Assembly: GCF_002814095.1 (NCBI RefSeq)
Contig: NZ_CP021913.1
Coordinates: forward strand, 4,470,501 to 4,534,500
Length of the DNA stretch: 64,000 nt
Direction: 5' to 3'
DNA from: Sagittula sp. P11
Lineage (GTDB): Bacteria > Pseudomonadota > Alphaproteobacteria > Rhodobacterales > Rhodobacteraceae
In this document: positions 36,846 through 46,955 of the stretch, in pieces
How the letters are laid out: every line of letters begins with the position of its first letter
How positions within the stretch are numbered: the stretch's first letter is position 1
Position numbers and translations under genes: made by a program
The notes under the pieces: generated by a model
Database searches by the model: none
Seen by the model: the letters and a program-made list of their open reading frames with translations, nothing else
Told to the model about the DNA's origin: nothing

Positions 36846-36914
36846 CATCATCGTCCGGCCCGCACAAAATGACCAATCCGGAGCAGAGTCGTCAACGCCA
36901 AATTTACCCAAAAC

Positions 36915-36930
36915 GTCATATATTTTGTGT
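36915..36930 (-). promoter_or_regulatory. NrdR box 2 upstream of nrdJ
   Basis: GTCATATATTTTGTGT matches the core and right arm of the NrdR consensus (TATAT.TTGTGT). Its spacing from box 1 is 85 bases between matching positions, close to eight helical turns; paired boxes on one DNA face are the known NrdR arrangement. It would lie upstream of the candidate promoter. Confidence 0.55.
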
Positions 36931-37050
36931 TGACGATACGGGCACCTACTACTGGCAGTTCTCTGTACAAGAGTGTCCCGTGATTCATTCACAACGCGTT
37001 AATCTTCCCTTTACCCGGGAAACAGCGATTCCGCGTTTGTTTGCACAAAG

Positions 37051-37059
37051 TTATCCACA
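37051..37059 (+). promoter_or_regulatory. DnaA box
   Basis: TTATCCACA, an exact match to the high-affinity DnaA box, in the AT-rich gap upstream of nrdJ. DnaA is known to tune nrd expression in E. coli; a single box here does not make an origin. Confidence 0.45.
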
Positions 37060-37109
37060 GAGCAGGGGATAACCCGTCCCGCGTCCCGGAAAGCCCAAGT
37101 TTACGCTTT

Positions 37110-37125
37110 TTAAACTGAGGTTAAC
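37110..37125. promoter_or_regulatory. CtrA-like binding site TTAA-N7-TTAAC
   Basis: TTAAACTGAGGTTAAC, a full consensus match, in the 608-base gap (36685-37292) between nrdJ and tRNA-Pro. The two NrdR boxes, the DnaA box and this site suggest cell-cycle-tuned expression of nrdJ; I see nothing else in the gap. Confidence 0.45.
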
Positions 37126-37292
37126 GCCATCTGGTGTGGCACCGATGTGACGCGCAAGCACCTGACGCAGGGGAATGGGCGGGGAGTCATGCACAGGCAG
37201 ATTCGTTTGCCGCATCTCGCGGCATCGCCTGTCCTGACCGATCACATATGAAGTGGTGTGTTGCCCTGTGCGCCGCGGCGCAGGAGGCGGGA

Positions 37293-37369
37293 TGGTCGGG
37301 GCGGCGAGATTCGAACTCACGACCTTCTGTACCCAAAACAGACGCGCTACCAGGCTGCGCCACGCCCCG
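37293..37369 (-). tRNA. tRNA-Pro (anticodon UGG)
   Basis: 77 bases including an encoded CCA. The acceptor stem CGGGGCG pairs with CGCCCCG, the D-arm GCGCAGCCTGGTAGCGC is present, the anticodon arm is TCTGT/ACAGA round a TTTGGGT loop with anticodon UGG, and the T-arm carries GTTCGAATC. Short frames reading [12 protein letters not shown] across it are artefacts of the tRNA. Confidence 0.96.
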
Positions 37370-37436
37370 ACAGCGAGGGGAATAGCGATCCCCCGCCGCA
37401 AAGAAAAGCCCCTATCTGGTGCGGTCGCGGATTGCG

Positions 37437-37985
37437 TCAGTCGCAGGGCCAGGCGGCGTCCGTGATGGCCGGATGGCGCAGCTCCGTGCCGGGGCCGATG
37501 CCCAGCATCCGCGCCATGCCGCCGTTGATTTCCAGCACGTACTGGATCTGGCCCTTGCCCGGGATGGAGGTCAGGTCGCCCGGCACGGCGTTTGCGTGCA
37601 CGTTCTGCACCACGCCCTGCGCATCGGCAAAGATCATGTCGAGGGGGATCAGCGTGTTCTTCATCCAGAAGGCCACGCGCTGCGGACGGTCGTACACGAA
37701 AAGCATGCCGTAGCTGGCGGGCATCTGCTTGACGAACATCAGGCCGCGGTTGCGGTCCTTGGGGGTCGCTGCGATGTCGATGGAAAAGCGGGCCTGCCCG
37801 AAGTCGCCCCTGAGGTAGAGCGTATCTTCCCTGCAGGCGGGCGCGGCATCGGCGCGGACGGTCGCCGGCGCAAGGACGGCCACACAGGCCAGCGCCAGAA
37901 GCGCCGCGGTCAGCAGGGACCGGGCGCGGTACAAGATGCCAGCAGTCGCGGCAGAGCGGTTCAACGGGTCAGAGCGGCTTCCCAT
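37437..37985 (-). CDS. DUF192-family exported protein
   Basis: 182 residues from the ATG at 37985; a signal peptide (LLTAALLALACVAVLAPATVRA) follows a rather long basic start, so an internal TTG at 37934 is also possible. The body has the DUF192 signatures RFSIDIAATPKDRNRGLMFV, GMLFVYDRPQRVAFWMKNTL, PLDMIFADAQG and V.NVHANAVP, then LEINGGMARMLGI. The family is widespread in roseobacters and of uncertain role. The start overlaps the end of the cold-shock gene by 25 bases, and the two are likely co-transcribed. Confidence 0.88.
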   Translation of the reverse strand: MGSRSDPLNRSAATAGILYRARSLLTAALLALACVAVLAPATVRADAAPACREDTLYLRGDFGQARFSIDIAATPKDRNRGLMFVKQMPASYGMLFVYDRPQRVAFWMKNTLIPLDMIFADAQGVVQNVHANAVPGDLTSIPGKGQIQYVLEINGGMARMLGIGPGTELRHPAITDAAWPCD

Positions 37986-38518
37986 GCGTTCACTTCCATA
38001 GCCATGCGGCCGCGCCGTCCATCGACCACCCGGATTGCAAGGGCTTCGCCCGGCTGCAGATCCGAGAGGCCCGACCGGCGCAGGACCTCGATATGAATGA
38101 ACACATCTTCGGGTTTTCCGAACACGTTTGCAAAGCCGAATCCCTTGGCCTTGTCGAACCATTTCACGCGGGCGGGTTCCAGTTCGGCGGCTTTCATCAC
38201 CTCGGGATCGAGATGTTCGAAATCGGCCAGCGGCGCGCCTTCGCCTGTTTCCGGCGGCTCGATCGACAGCACCTGTGTGGCCTGCACCCCGCGGTCGGTG
38301 CGCTGGACACTGATCTCGATCCGGGCGCCGTCGGCGACCGAGCTCTGGCCGAAATTCCTCAGCACGTTGGCATGCAACAGGATGTCCGGACCGCCTTCAT
38401 CCGATACCACGAACCCGAACCCCTTAACCGGGTCGAACCACTTCACTTTCCCGACGACGTGCCCGTCGTCACTTGACTTGTTTTCCAACTCTTCTTCCCA
38501 AACGCATCCTGCGGCCAC
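37961..38518 (-). CDS. Tandem cold-shock-domain protein (CspA family)
   Basis: 185 residues with two cold-shock domains (residues about 22-88 and 115-180), each with the RNA-binding motifs GKVKWFDPVKGFGFVV / DILLHANVL and ARVKWFDKAKGFGFANV / DVFIHIEVL. It would bind single-stranded RNA or DNA, probably as an RNA chaperone. The full frame starts with GTG at 38518; a TTG at 38488 has GGGAAG five bases upstream and gives a product beginning nearer the first domain, which I consider equally likely. Double-domain CSPs are typical of Rhodobacterales. Confidence 0.92.
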   Translation of the reverse strand: MAAGCVWEEELENKSSDDGHVVGKVKWFDPVKGFGFVVSDEGGPDILLHANVLRNFGQSSVADGARIEISVQRTDRGVQATQVLSIEPPETGEGAPLADFEHLDPEVMKAAELEPARVKWFDKAKGFGFANVFGKPEDVFIHIEVLRRSGLSDLQPGEALAIRVVDGRRGRMAMEVNAWEAALTR

Positions 38519-38661
38519 AGCCAGAGTCTTGGATCAAACTTTGAGTCACATTCAAGGCACGCGGAAGGCTGATTTGTGTCAGCACCCCCGTTTTTCCACG
38601 TTAAGTTGACCGTCGGAGCATTTGACGTAACGTGAAATGCCCCTTCACTGTCAGACCTTTG

Positions 38662-39267
38662 TTAAGGATTCAACCGGGTAACGGTCCATTCACGTTGCCC
38701 GGATTTCTTCTGCCAGCGAAATCTATCATGCAACCTGAATGCACCATCTGCCCAGAACTCGATCTCATTCGGACGTATACGATACCCTCCCCAAAAGGGT
38801 GGTCTTTTGGGGTCCGTGCCGTGCCGTGCGGTGACCTTTGCCACTTCGGTGACCAGCGCCGCGCGACTCGCCAGGGGCTGACTCTGGTGTGAGGCCCACG
38901 CGCCCAAGCGGCTTTTCAGCGAGCGCGAGGCGTAATATTCGTCCGCCTTCGGACCGTCCTCGCGGGTGACCGTGCCGCGCACGCGGACCTGACGGCGCAG
39001 AGATTTCCAGTGCATCACGAAGGCGGCCTTGCCCGCCCCCTCGATCTCGGCGGCCTTCACGCTTTCGTAGTTGGTATAGAAGACAAAGGCGTCGTCCTCG
39101 ATCTCCTTCAGAAGCACCATGCGCACGTTGGGCAGCCCGTCGGCATCGACCGTCGCCAGGGCAATGGCGTTGGGATCGTTTGCCTCGGTCTTCTCCGCCT
39201 CTTCCAGCCAGCGCCGTGCCAGTGCAAAGGGATCGTCGCCCTTGAAAATGCCGTCTCTGTCGCTCAT
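38662..39267 (-). CDS. pdxH: Pyridoxamine 5'-phosphate oxidase
   Basis: 201 residues; makes pyridoxal phosphate from pyridoxine or pyridoxamine phosphate with FMN. Family pattern: [66 protein letters not shown] and the C-terminal [13 protein letters not shown] and WTVTRLNP with the PLP-site Arg. Divergent from fabI; the upstream gap on the minus strand is where its promoter must lie. Confidence 0.95.
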   Translation of the reverse strand: MSDRDGIFKGDDPFALARRWLEEAEKTEANDPNAIALATVDADGLPNVRMVLLKEIEDDAFVFYTNYESVKAAEIEGAGKAAFVMHWKSLRRQVRVRGTVTREDGPKADEYYASRSLKSRLGAWASHQSQPLASRAALVTEVAKVTARHGTDPKRPPFWGGYRIRPNEIEFWADGAFRLHDRFRWQKKSGQREWTVTRLNP

Positions 39268-39472
39268 CCGCCGTTCCCTGTCCTGTCTTCCATCGTGTTC
39301 CGATCCGTCACCGCCCCGAGGTCCGTGACAGCGCCCGCCCGATCACCCTGTTTCCGGTCTGGCGCAGCCCCGGGGGCGCCACAAGTCGGGATTTCCCGCT
39401 TTTGCGCCCTTGATGCCCACATTTGTATCGCCTACACGACGATCCATTGTCGATCTGGTGGAAGGGACGGTC

Positions 39473-40279
39473 ATGTCAAACGGGTTGATGGCGGGCAAAC
39501 GCGGCCTCATCATGGGGCTGGCGAACGACAAGTCTATCGCCTGGGGCATTGCCAAGGCGCTGAGCGAAGCGGGCGCGGAGCTGGCATTCTCCTACCAGGG
39601 CGAGGCGCTGAAGAAGCGTGTCGATCCTCTTGCCTCCCAACTGGGCAGCCAGATCGTCCTGCCCTGCGACGTGGGCGACGAAGGCTCTATCGACTTGTTG
39701 TTCAATGCCTTGGAAGAAGAATGGGGCGGACTCGACTTCGTCGTCCATGCCATCGGCTTCTCGGACAAGAACGAACTGCGCGGGCGCTACGTCGACACCA
39801 CGCGCGGCAATTTCACCATGACGATGGACATTTCCGTCTACAGTTTCACCGCCGTGATGCAGCGCGCCGAGAAGCTGATGAAGAGCGGCGGGGCCGCCTT
39901 GACGCTCACCTACTACGGCGCCGAACGCATCATGCCACACTATAATGTGATGGGCGTGGCCAAGGCGGCGCTGGAAGCTTCGGTCCGTTACCTTGCCGAG
40001 GATCTGGGCAAGGACGGCATCCGGGTCAACGCGATCTCGGCCGGTCCGATCAAGACGCTGGCCGCTTCGGGCATCGGCGATTTCCGCTACATCATGAAGT
40101 GGAACGAGTACAATTCGCCCCTCCGCCGGAACGTGACCATCGACGATGTGGGCGGGTCCGCGCTTTACCTGCTGTCCGACCTGTCGAACGGCGTCACCGG
40201 CGAGACGCACCATGTCGACAGCGGCTATCACGTCGTCGGCATGAAGGCGGTGGACGCGCCGGACATCCAGAAGGGCTGA
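39473..40279 (+). CDS. fabI: Enoyl-[acyl-carrier-protein] reductase (NADH)
   Basis: 268 residues, a short-chain dehydrogenase of type II fatty-acid synthesis. N-terminal cofactor loop GLIMGLANDKSIAWGIAKAL, then the FabI catalytic pair Tyr157 and Lys164 in HYNVMGVAKAALE (Y-x6-K), and NAISAGPIKTLAASGI. The start at 39473 has GGAAGGGAC upstream. It stands alone, followed by a likely terminator. Confidence 0.95.
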   Translation: MSNGLMAGKRGLIMGLANDKSIAWGIAKALSEAGAELAFSYQGEALKKRVDPLASQLGSQIVLPCDVGDEGSIDLLFNALEEEWGGLDFVVHAIGFSDKNELRGRYVDTTRGNFTMTMDISVYSFTAVMQRAEKLMKSGGAALTLTYYGAERIMPHYNVMGVAKAALEASVRYLAEDLGKDGIRVNAISAGPIKTLAASGIGDFRYIMKWNEYNSPLRRNVTIDDVGGSALYLLSDLSNGVTGETHHVDSGYHVVGMKAVDAPDIQKG

Positions 40280-40312
40280 GGCCCGCAGGGTTCCGAATGC
40301 TGACCGGGCGTC

Positions 40313-40338
40313 CGAACGGGCGCCCGTTCGCGTTTTCG
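40313..40338 (+). terminator. Likely terminator after fabI
   Basis: The perfect palindrome CGAACGGGCGCCCGTTCG (40313-40330), which can fold as a six-pair stem with a GGCGCC loop, is followed by CGTTTTCG. It lies 34 bases after the fabI stop. Confidence 0.5.
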
Positions 40339-40429
40339 GGGCCGGTCGGTTCCGGGCCCGTGACAGCAGGCTTGCCCTCCGGCCCTGCCCTGCCCTATGA
40401 CGCGCCCCAGACCGCATGAGGAGTCCGCC

Positions 40430-40933
40430 ATGAACGACCGTCTGCCCCACGAGAAAGGCTTTCACGTCAGCTGGGATCAACTGCACCGCGACGCGCGCGC
40501 GCTGGCGTGGCGCCTGCAGGGGCAAGGCCCGGACGAAGGCGCCTGGCGCGCGGTCGTGGCGATCACCCGCGGCGGCATGGCCCCGGCGATGATCGTGGCG
40601 CGCGAACTCGACATCCGCATGGTCGATACGATCAGCGTGAAAAGCTACAACCACCAGACCCAGGCAGAGCCGCGCGTGATCAAGTCGCCCGACATGGACG
40701 TGATCGGCGACGGCACCGGCGTGCTGGTGGTCGACGACCTGGTGGACACCGGCCGCACGCTCGAAGTGGTGCGCACCCACATGCCCAAGGCGCATGTCGC
40801 CACGGTCTACGCCAAGCCGATGGGCCGCGCGCAGGTCGACACCTTCGTCACCGAAGTAAGCCAGGACACCTGGATCTTCTTCCCGTGGGACATGGCGCTG
40901 CAGTACGTCAAACCCTACCGCGGCGACGACTGA
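40430..40933 (+). CDS. gpt: Xanthine-guanine phosphoribosyltransferase
   Basis: 167 residues of the Gpt type: salvages xanthine and guanine with PRPP. The PRPP loop is [13 protein letters not shown], preceded by [20 protein letters not shown] and [11 protein letters not shown], and followed by [24 protein letters not shown] lies eight bases upstream of the ATG at 40430; an in-frame ATG at 40397 is less likely. Confidence 0.93.
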   Translation: MNDRLPHEKGFHVSWDQLHRDARALAWRLQGQGPDEGAWRAVVAITRGGMAPAMIVARELDIRMVDTISVKSYNHQTQAEPRVIKSPDMDVIGDGTGVLVVDDLVDTGRTLEVVRTHMPKAHVATVYAKPMGRAQVDTFVTEVSQDTWIFFPWDMALQYVKPYRGDD

Positions 40934-41063
40934 CGCCGGCTGCGGGCGCTGCAATGGCGGGCGCCCGCGTCTTCCGCGCCCGTTTGGCCGGGCGGGACCG
41001 ACGCTCTGGCTTGCGCGTCCGGTCCGGGCTGATAGCTTCGCCGCGAACAACCGCAGGCGCACC

Positions 41064-42251
41064 ATGACCACCCGTACCGAAGCCACCTTCTTTCCGCCGA
41101 TCCCGGAAGCGCAGCGCTGGCTGCAGGGCGTGGAGTTTCCCGCCGACCGGCCGCTCCTGAACCTCGCACAGGCCGCGCCCGCCGACCCGCCGCCGCCCGC
41201 GATGCGGCGCGCCATGGCGGAACTGATCGAGGTGCCGTCTAGCCATCTTTACGGCCCCGTCCTCGGACACGGCGACCTGCGCGCCGCGCTGGCAGAGGAC
41301 TGGGCGCGCCATTACGGCGGCACGGTGGAGGCAGCGCAGGTGGGCATCACCGCGGGCTGCAATCAGGCCTTTGCCGCGACGCTGTCGGCGCTGACCACGG
41401 AAGGGGATGAAGTCATCGTCCCAACCCCATGGTACTTCAACCACAAAATGTGGATGGACATGTCGGGTGTGGTGGCCGTTCCGCTGCCCACGGACGACAC
41501 TCTGATCCCCGATCCGGAGGCTGCCCGCGCGCTCATCACGCCGCGGACGAAGGCGATCTCCATCGTGACGCCGAACAATCCCGCGGGCGTCGAATACCCG
41601 GCAGAGACGCTCTCGGCGCTTTTCGATCTGTGCCGCGAGACCGGGATCAGGCTGATCGTGGACGAGACCTACCGCGACTTCGCCACCCACACCGGCGCGC
41701 CGCATGACCTGCTGGCCCGCCCCGACTGGGCCGACACGCTGATCCAGCTTTACAGCTTTTCAAAGGCCTACCGGCTGACCGGCCATCGTGTGGGCGCGGT
41801 GATCGGCGATGCCGAGCTTCTGCACCAGATCGAGAAGTTCCAGGACACGGTGGCGATCTGCGCGCCCTCGCTGGGCCAGAAGGCGGCGCTGCACGGGTTG
41901 CAGACGCTGGCGCAGTGGAAGGCCGAACAGCGCGACGAGATCCTCGCCCGCCGCGCCGCCCTGGCCGAAGCGTTCGCCCCGCTCGAGGTGAAAGGCTGGC
42001 GGCTGAAGGGGCTGGGCGCTTACTTTGCCTATGTCGAGCATCCCTTCGCCATGGGGGCCGCGGACCTGGCGCCGCTGCTGGTGCGCGAGGCGGGTGTGCT
42101 GATCCTGCCCGCGACGATGTTCACCCCGCCTGAGGACCCCTCCGGCGACCGGCATTTCCGCATCGCCTTTGCCAATGCCGGGGCCGAGAGCCTGCGCGCG
42201 CTCTGCACGCGGCTGGCCGCACTGGACCTGCCCCCCTTGCAGCCCCTGTGA
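41064..42251 (+). CDS. Pyridoxal-phosphate aminotransferase, class I/II
   Basis: 395 residues with the fold-type I pattern: the GITAGCNQAFAATLSAL loop, TPNNPAGVEYPAETL, DETYRDF with the PLP-contact Asp and Tyr, and LYSFSKAYRLTGHRVG with Schiff-base Lys234. The C-terminal Arg in FRIAFANA would bind the substrate carboxylate. The specific substrate is not clear; aspartate- or methionine-type aminotransferase is possible. Next gene starts 43 bases downstream. Confidence 0.9.
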   Translation: MTTRTEATFFPPIPEAQRWLQGVEFPADRPLLNLAQAAPADPPPPAMRRAMAELIEVPSSHLYGPVLGHGDLRAALAEDWARHYGGTVEAAQVGITAGCNQAFAATLSALTTEGDEVIVPTPWYFNHKMWMDMSGVVAVPLPTDDTLIPDPEAARALITPRTKAISIVTPNNPAGVEYPAETLSALFDLCRETGIRLIVDETYRDFATHTGAPHDLLARPDWADTLIQLYSFSKAYRLTGHRVGAVIGDAELLHQIEKFQDTVAICAPSLGQKAALHGLQTLAQWKAEQRDEILARRAALAEAFAPLEVKGWRLKGLGAYFAYVEHPFAMGAADLAPLLVREAGVLILPATMFTPPEDPSGDRHFRIAFANAGAESLRALCTRLAALDLPPLQPL

Positions 42252-42294
42252 CCCCGGTTTAGACACTCCCGAACCAGCGCGGAGGGGTTAGGCC

Positions 42295-44142
42295 ATGAGC
42301 AAGAAAAAAGGCGGCGTCGGCAAGACAGGCGGGTACATCCTGCTGGGTCTGCTGCTCCTCGGTCTGGGCGGTTTCGGGGCCACCAATTTCGGCGGCAGCG
42401 TGTCGAGCATTGGCAAGGTCGGCGAGGCGGAGATTCCCGCCTCCGACTACTTCCGCGCCATCCAGCAGGAAATGCGCGCCGTGCAGGCACAGACGGGTCA
42501 GGCGCTGACCTTCCAGCAGGCGCGCGCCATGGGCATTCCGGACATGGTGCTGAGCCGCGTTGTGACCTCTGCGGCGCTCGAGAACGAGGCCGCGCAGCTT
42601 GGCATCTCCGTCGGCGACGAACGTCTGGCGCAGGACCTGCGCGAGATCCCGGCCTTCCAGGGGGTCGACGGCTCCTTCGACCGGGAATCCTACCGCCTTG
42701 CCCTGCAGGGCGCCGGCTTCTCCGAACGCGAGTTCGAGGAACAGCTGCGGGCCGAAAGCGCCTCCACCCTGCTGCAGAACGCGATCCAGGCAGGCGTTGT
42801 CCTGCCGCCGGTCTATGCGCAGACGCTGGTGTCCTACACCGGCGAGCGCCGCGCCTTCACCTGGGCGGAGCTTGGAGCGGAGCAGCTGACCACCGGCCTG
42901 CCGGTGCCCACCGACGAAGATCTGCAGACCTTCTACGACGAGAACATCGACCGCTACACCCGCCCCACGACGCGCAAGATCACCTACGCGTGGCTGACGC
43001 CCGCGATGATCGTCGACACCGTCGAGGTGCCCGAGGACAGGCTGCGCGCCACCTACGAGGAGCGTTCAGCCGAGTTCAACATGCCGGAGCGCCGTCTTGT
43101 GGAACGGCTGGTCTATTCGTCCGAAGAGGCCGCACAGGAAGCCGCCGAACGCGTCGCCAGCGGCGACGTGCCCTTCGAGACGCTGGTCATCGAACGCGGG
43201 CTCGACCTTGCCGACACCGACATGGGCGACGTGACCGAAGCCGCGCTGGGTGAGGCGGGCGACGCGGTCTTTGCCGCGGACGTGGGTGAGGTCGTGCAGG
43301 CCCCCTCCGACCTCGGGCCCGCGCTTTACCGGGTGAACGCGGTTCTGGCCGCGCAGAGCACCAGCTTCGAAGAGGCCGTGCCGCAGATGCGCGACACGCT
43401 GGCGCTGGATCAGGCCCGCCGCGTGATCGAGGGGCTCGCCAACCAGCTTGACGACGAACTGGCCGCGGGCGCCACGCTCGAAGACCTTGCCGGCGACACG
43501 GAGATGGAGCTGGGCCAGATCGACTGGACCTCTTCCAGCAGCGAGGGCATCGCCGGCTACGCGGCCTTCAACGAGGCGGCTGCCGAGGCGGAGACCGGCG
43601 ATTACCCGGCCATGGCCGAACTGGGCGACGGCGGGCTTTTCGCCCTGCGCCTCGACGAAATCCAGGAAGCCGCGCCCTACCCGTTCGAAGAAGTCCGCGA
43701 CCGCGTGGCCCAGGACTGGGAGGCCAATGCACGCGCCACGGCGCTGGCGGATCAGGCAGAGGCGCTGGCCGGTCAGCTTTCCGGCGACACCGGGTTCGAC
43801 GATCTGAACCTGCGCGCCCGGACGGTGGACGAGGGCCTGACCCGCAATGCCAATACCGACGATGTGCCGCAGGCGGTGCTGACGCAGGTCTTCACCATGT
43901 CCGAGGGCGAGGCCGCCGCCGTCAAGGGTGCCGGCACCGCCTACGTCGTGCGCCTCGACGAGATCATCGAGGTCGACCCGGAGGACGAGAATGTCCGCCA
44001 GTTCCGCCAGCTCTTTGCGCAGCAGGCCGATCAGGACGTGAGCCAGGACCTGTTCCGGGCGCTTGCGCAGGACATCCAGTCCCGTGCCGGTGTCGAGATC
44101 GACCAGGCCGCGGTCAACGCCGTCCTCGCGAACTTCCAGTAA
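42295..44142 (+). CDS. PpiD-like membrane-anchored peptidyl-prolyl isomerase
   Basis: 615 residues. One N-terminal helix (GGYILLGLLLLGLGGFGATNF, about 10-30) anchors a periplasmic body with the SurA-N type segment (EAEIPASDYFRAIQQEMRAV and QLGISVGDERLAQDLREIPAF) and a parvulin-like middle part. Proteins of this kind help outer-membrane proteins fold at the periplasmic face. It is 13 bases upstream of trpE, the same neighbour as in other Rhodobacterales. Confidence 0.88.
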   Translation: MSKKKGGVGKTGGYILLGLLLLGLGGFGATNFGGSVSSIGKVGEAEIPASDYFRAIQQEMRAVQAQTGQALTFQQARAMGIPDMVLSRVVTSAALENEAAQLGISVGDERLAQDLREIPAFQGVDGSFDRESYRLALQGAGFSEREFEEQLRAESASTLLQNAIQAGVVLPPVYAQTLVSYTGERRAFTWAELGAEQLTTGLPVPTDEDLQTFYDENIDRYTRPTTRKITYAWLTPAMIVDTVEVPEDRLRATYEERSAEFNMPERRLVERLVYSSEEAAQEAAERVASGDVPFETLVIERGLDLADTDMGDVTEAALGEAGDAVFAADVGEVVQAPSDLGPALYRVNAVLAAQSTSFEEAVPQMRDTLALDQARRVIEGLANQLDDELAAGATLEDLAGDTEMELGQIDWTSSSSEGIAGYAAFNEAAAEAETGDYPAMAELGDGGLFALRLDEIQEAAPYPFEEVRDRVAQDWEANARATALADQAEALAGQLSGDTGFDDLNLRARTVDEGLTRNANTDDVPQAVLTQVFTMSEGEAAAVKGAGTAYVVRLDEIIEVDPEDENVRQFRQLFAQQADQDVSQDLFRALAQDIQSRAGVEIDQAAVNAVLANFQ

Positions 44143-44155
44143 GGCGCCCGAGCCC

Positions 44156-45670
<1,515 letters not shown>

Positions 45671-45846
45671 ACCCTGCGTTGAACGCACTGCCAGTACGGG
45701 CCGCGCGTCTTTAGGTTTTGCCCTGAGATGTTTTGATATTCGGCAAGCCCGGAACACCGTCTACGCCTGCAGTCACGGTTTACAGACCTAGAAAGCCGCC
45801 ACATACGCTCTAAGCAATCTGAGGTGGGAAGCAGGTCTACGTTTCG

Positions 45847-46248
45847 TCACGTCGCAGACTCGCGGATACGCTTTATCATGGCGGCCAGACCATCGGAACG
45901 TGCTCTAGTTAAGTGACTTTCCAAGCCCAATCGTCCCAGTTCCATTCGGGCATCCACTTCTGCAACCTGACTAATTGGCAATCCATCATATAAGAGAGAG
46001 AGCAATGAGATAAGCCCGCGTTGAATAATCCCGTCTGAGTCGCCGAGGAAATGGAATATCCCGTTTTCGGTTTTGGGATAGAGCCAAACCTGCGCTTGGC
46101 AGCCATGTACTTTGGTCGCCGGTGTCTTGAGCGCATCGGGCATCGGCTCCATCGCTTTTCCCATCTCGATCACCATGCGGTAGCGGTCTTCCCAGTCCTC
46201 GAGGAACTCGAAATCCTCAACCACCTCTTCGAACGCTTTCTGGGCCAT
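45847..46248 (-). CDS. sufE: SufE-family sulfur acceptor
   Basis: 133 residues from the ATG at 46248 with AAGGAG upstream. The catalytic Cys50 lies in KVHGCQAQVWLY, the SufE signature; ISLLSLLYDG and ELGRLGLESHLTRAR also fit. It accepts persulfide sulfur from SufS for Fe-S cluster building. The 3' half uses many A/T-ending codons and the gap before it is AT-rich too, unlike its neighbours. Confidence 0.9.
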   Translation of the reverse strand: MAQKAFEEVVEDFEFLEDWEDRYRMVIEMGKAMEPMPDALKTPATKVHGCQAQVWLYPKTENGIFHFLGDSDGIIQRGLISLLSLLYDGLPISQVAEVDARMELGRLGLESHLTRARSDGLAAMIKRIRESAT

Positions 46249-46366
46249 GACACCACTCCTTTTCCCCCGCAGGTAAGCGCCCGCGCCGCAAAGGTCCAGC
46301 ACCTCGCAGGCTTTTCAAGCGTCTCCGGATGGGTTAACCGGGGAACACTCAGGCAAGAGGCACAAG

Positions 46367-46879
46367 ATGCACAAACAGATCTCCGTTCTGGTCCTTGCAG
46401 GCCTCGTTCTGTCCGGTTGCGGCGGCGTGCGGGAGTCCCGCCTCAATCCGTTCAACTGGTTCGGCGGCAGCACCTCGGTGCGCACCGAGGTCCGTGCGGA
46501 CGATCCGGCCTACAACCCGCTGATCCCCGTGCGCGAGGAATCGGTTTTCCGCCGGAAGAAAGACGAGAGCTACGGCGGCATCGCCGTGGACGAGGTCACC
46601 GGCCTTTTCGTGGAGCGCCGTCCCGGCGGTGCGCTTGTCCGCGCCACCGGCGTCACCCGCTACCAGGGCGCCTACGACGTCAAGCTGGTCGAGGTGGAGA
46701 ACGAGACGACCGACGACACGCTGGTCTATGCGCTGCGGGCGGAACAGTACGTCGGGCCCACCGGCCCCGTCTCGGCCCGCACCGTGACCGCCGCCACCTG
46801 GCTGACCGACAACGAGCTTGCGCTGGTGCGCAGCATCGTGGTCAAGGCGCGCAACAACACCCGCACCACCGGCCGCTGA
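46367..46879 (+). CDS. Lipoprotein of unknown function
   Basis: 170 residues. MHKQISVLVLAGLVLSGCGG ends in a lipobox (LSGC). A polar linker precedes a beta-rich domain (YGGIAVDEVTGLFVERRPGG, GATRYQGAYDVKLVEVE-like strands). No family recognised; the organisation suggests an envelope protein of Rhodobacterales. Followed by a hairpin and divergent from sufE, 118 bases between starts. Confidence 0.7.
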   Translation: MHKQISVLVLAGLVLSGCGGVRESRLNPFNWFGGSTSVRTEVRADDPAYNPLIPVREESVFRRKKDESYGGIAVDEVTGLFVERRPGGALVRATGVTRYQGAYDVKLVEVENETTDDTLVYALRAEQYVGPTGPVSARTVTAATWLTDNELALVRSIVVKARNNTRTTGR

Positions 46880-46893
46880 CAGCCGCGGGTCGC

Positions 46894-46911
46894 ACGGGCC
46901 TTTCGGCCCGT
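46894..46911 (+). terminator. Hairpin between convergent lipoprotein and rnd genes
   Basis: ACGGGCC-TTTC-GGCCCGT, seven base pairs, 15 bases after the lipoprotein stop. A second hairpin, CGGGCC-TGC-GGCCCG (46937-46951), lies just past the rnd stop. Neither has a long T run, though TTGTCTCTTCC follows the first. Confidence 0.5.
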
Positions 46912-46955
46912 CCCCGTTGTCTCTTCCGCTGTGAACCGGGCCTGCGGCCCGACCG

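Noticed and set aside
37051-37059. Replication origin
   Set aside because: One DnaA box only, with no cluster, no dnaA/dnaN or hemE/parAB neighbours.
36685-37292. B12 riboswitch upstream of nrdJ
   Set aside because: No B12-box-like conserved core or the needed stem set is visible in the gap.
37253-37465. Small protein reading [12 protein letters not shown]
   Set aside because: A familiar false gene made by translating a tRNA.
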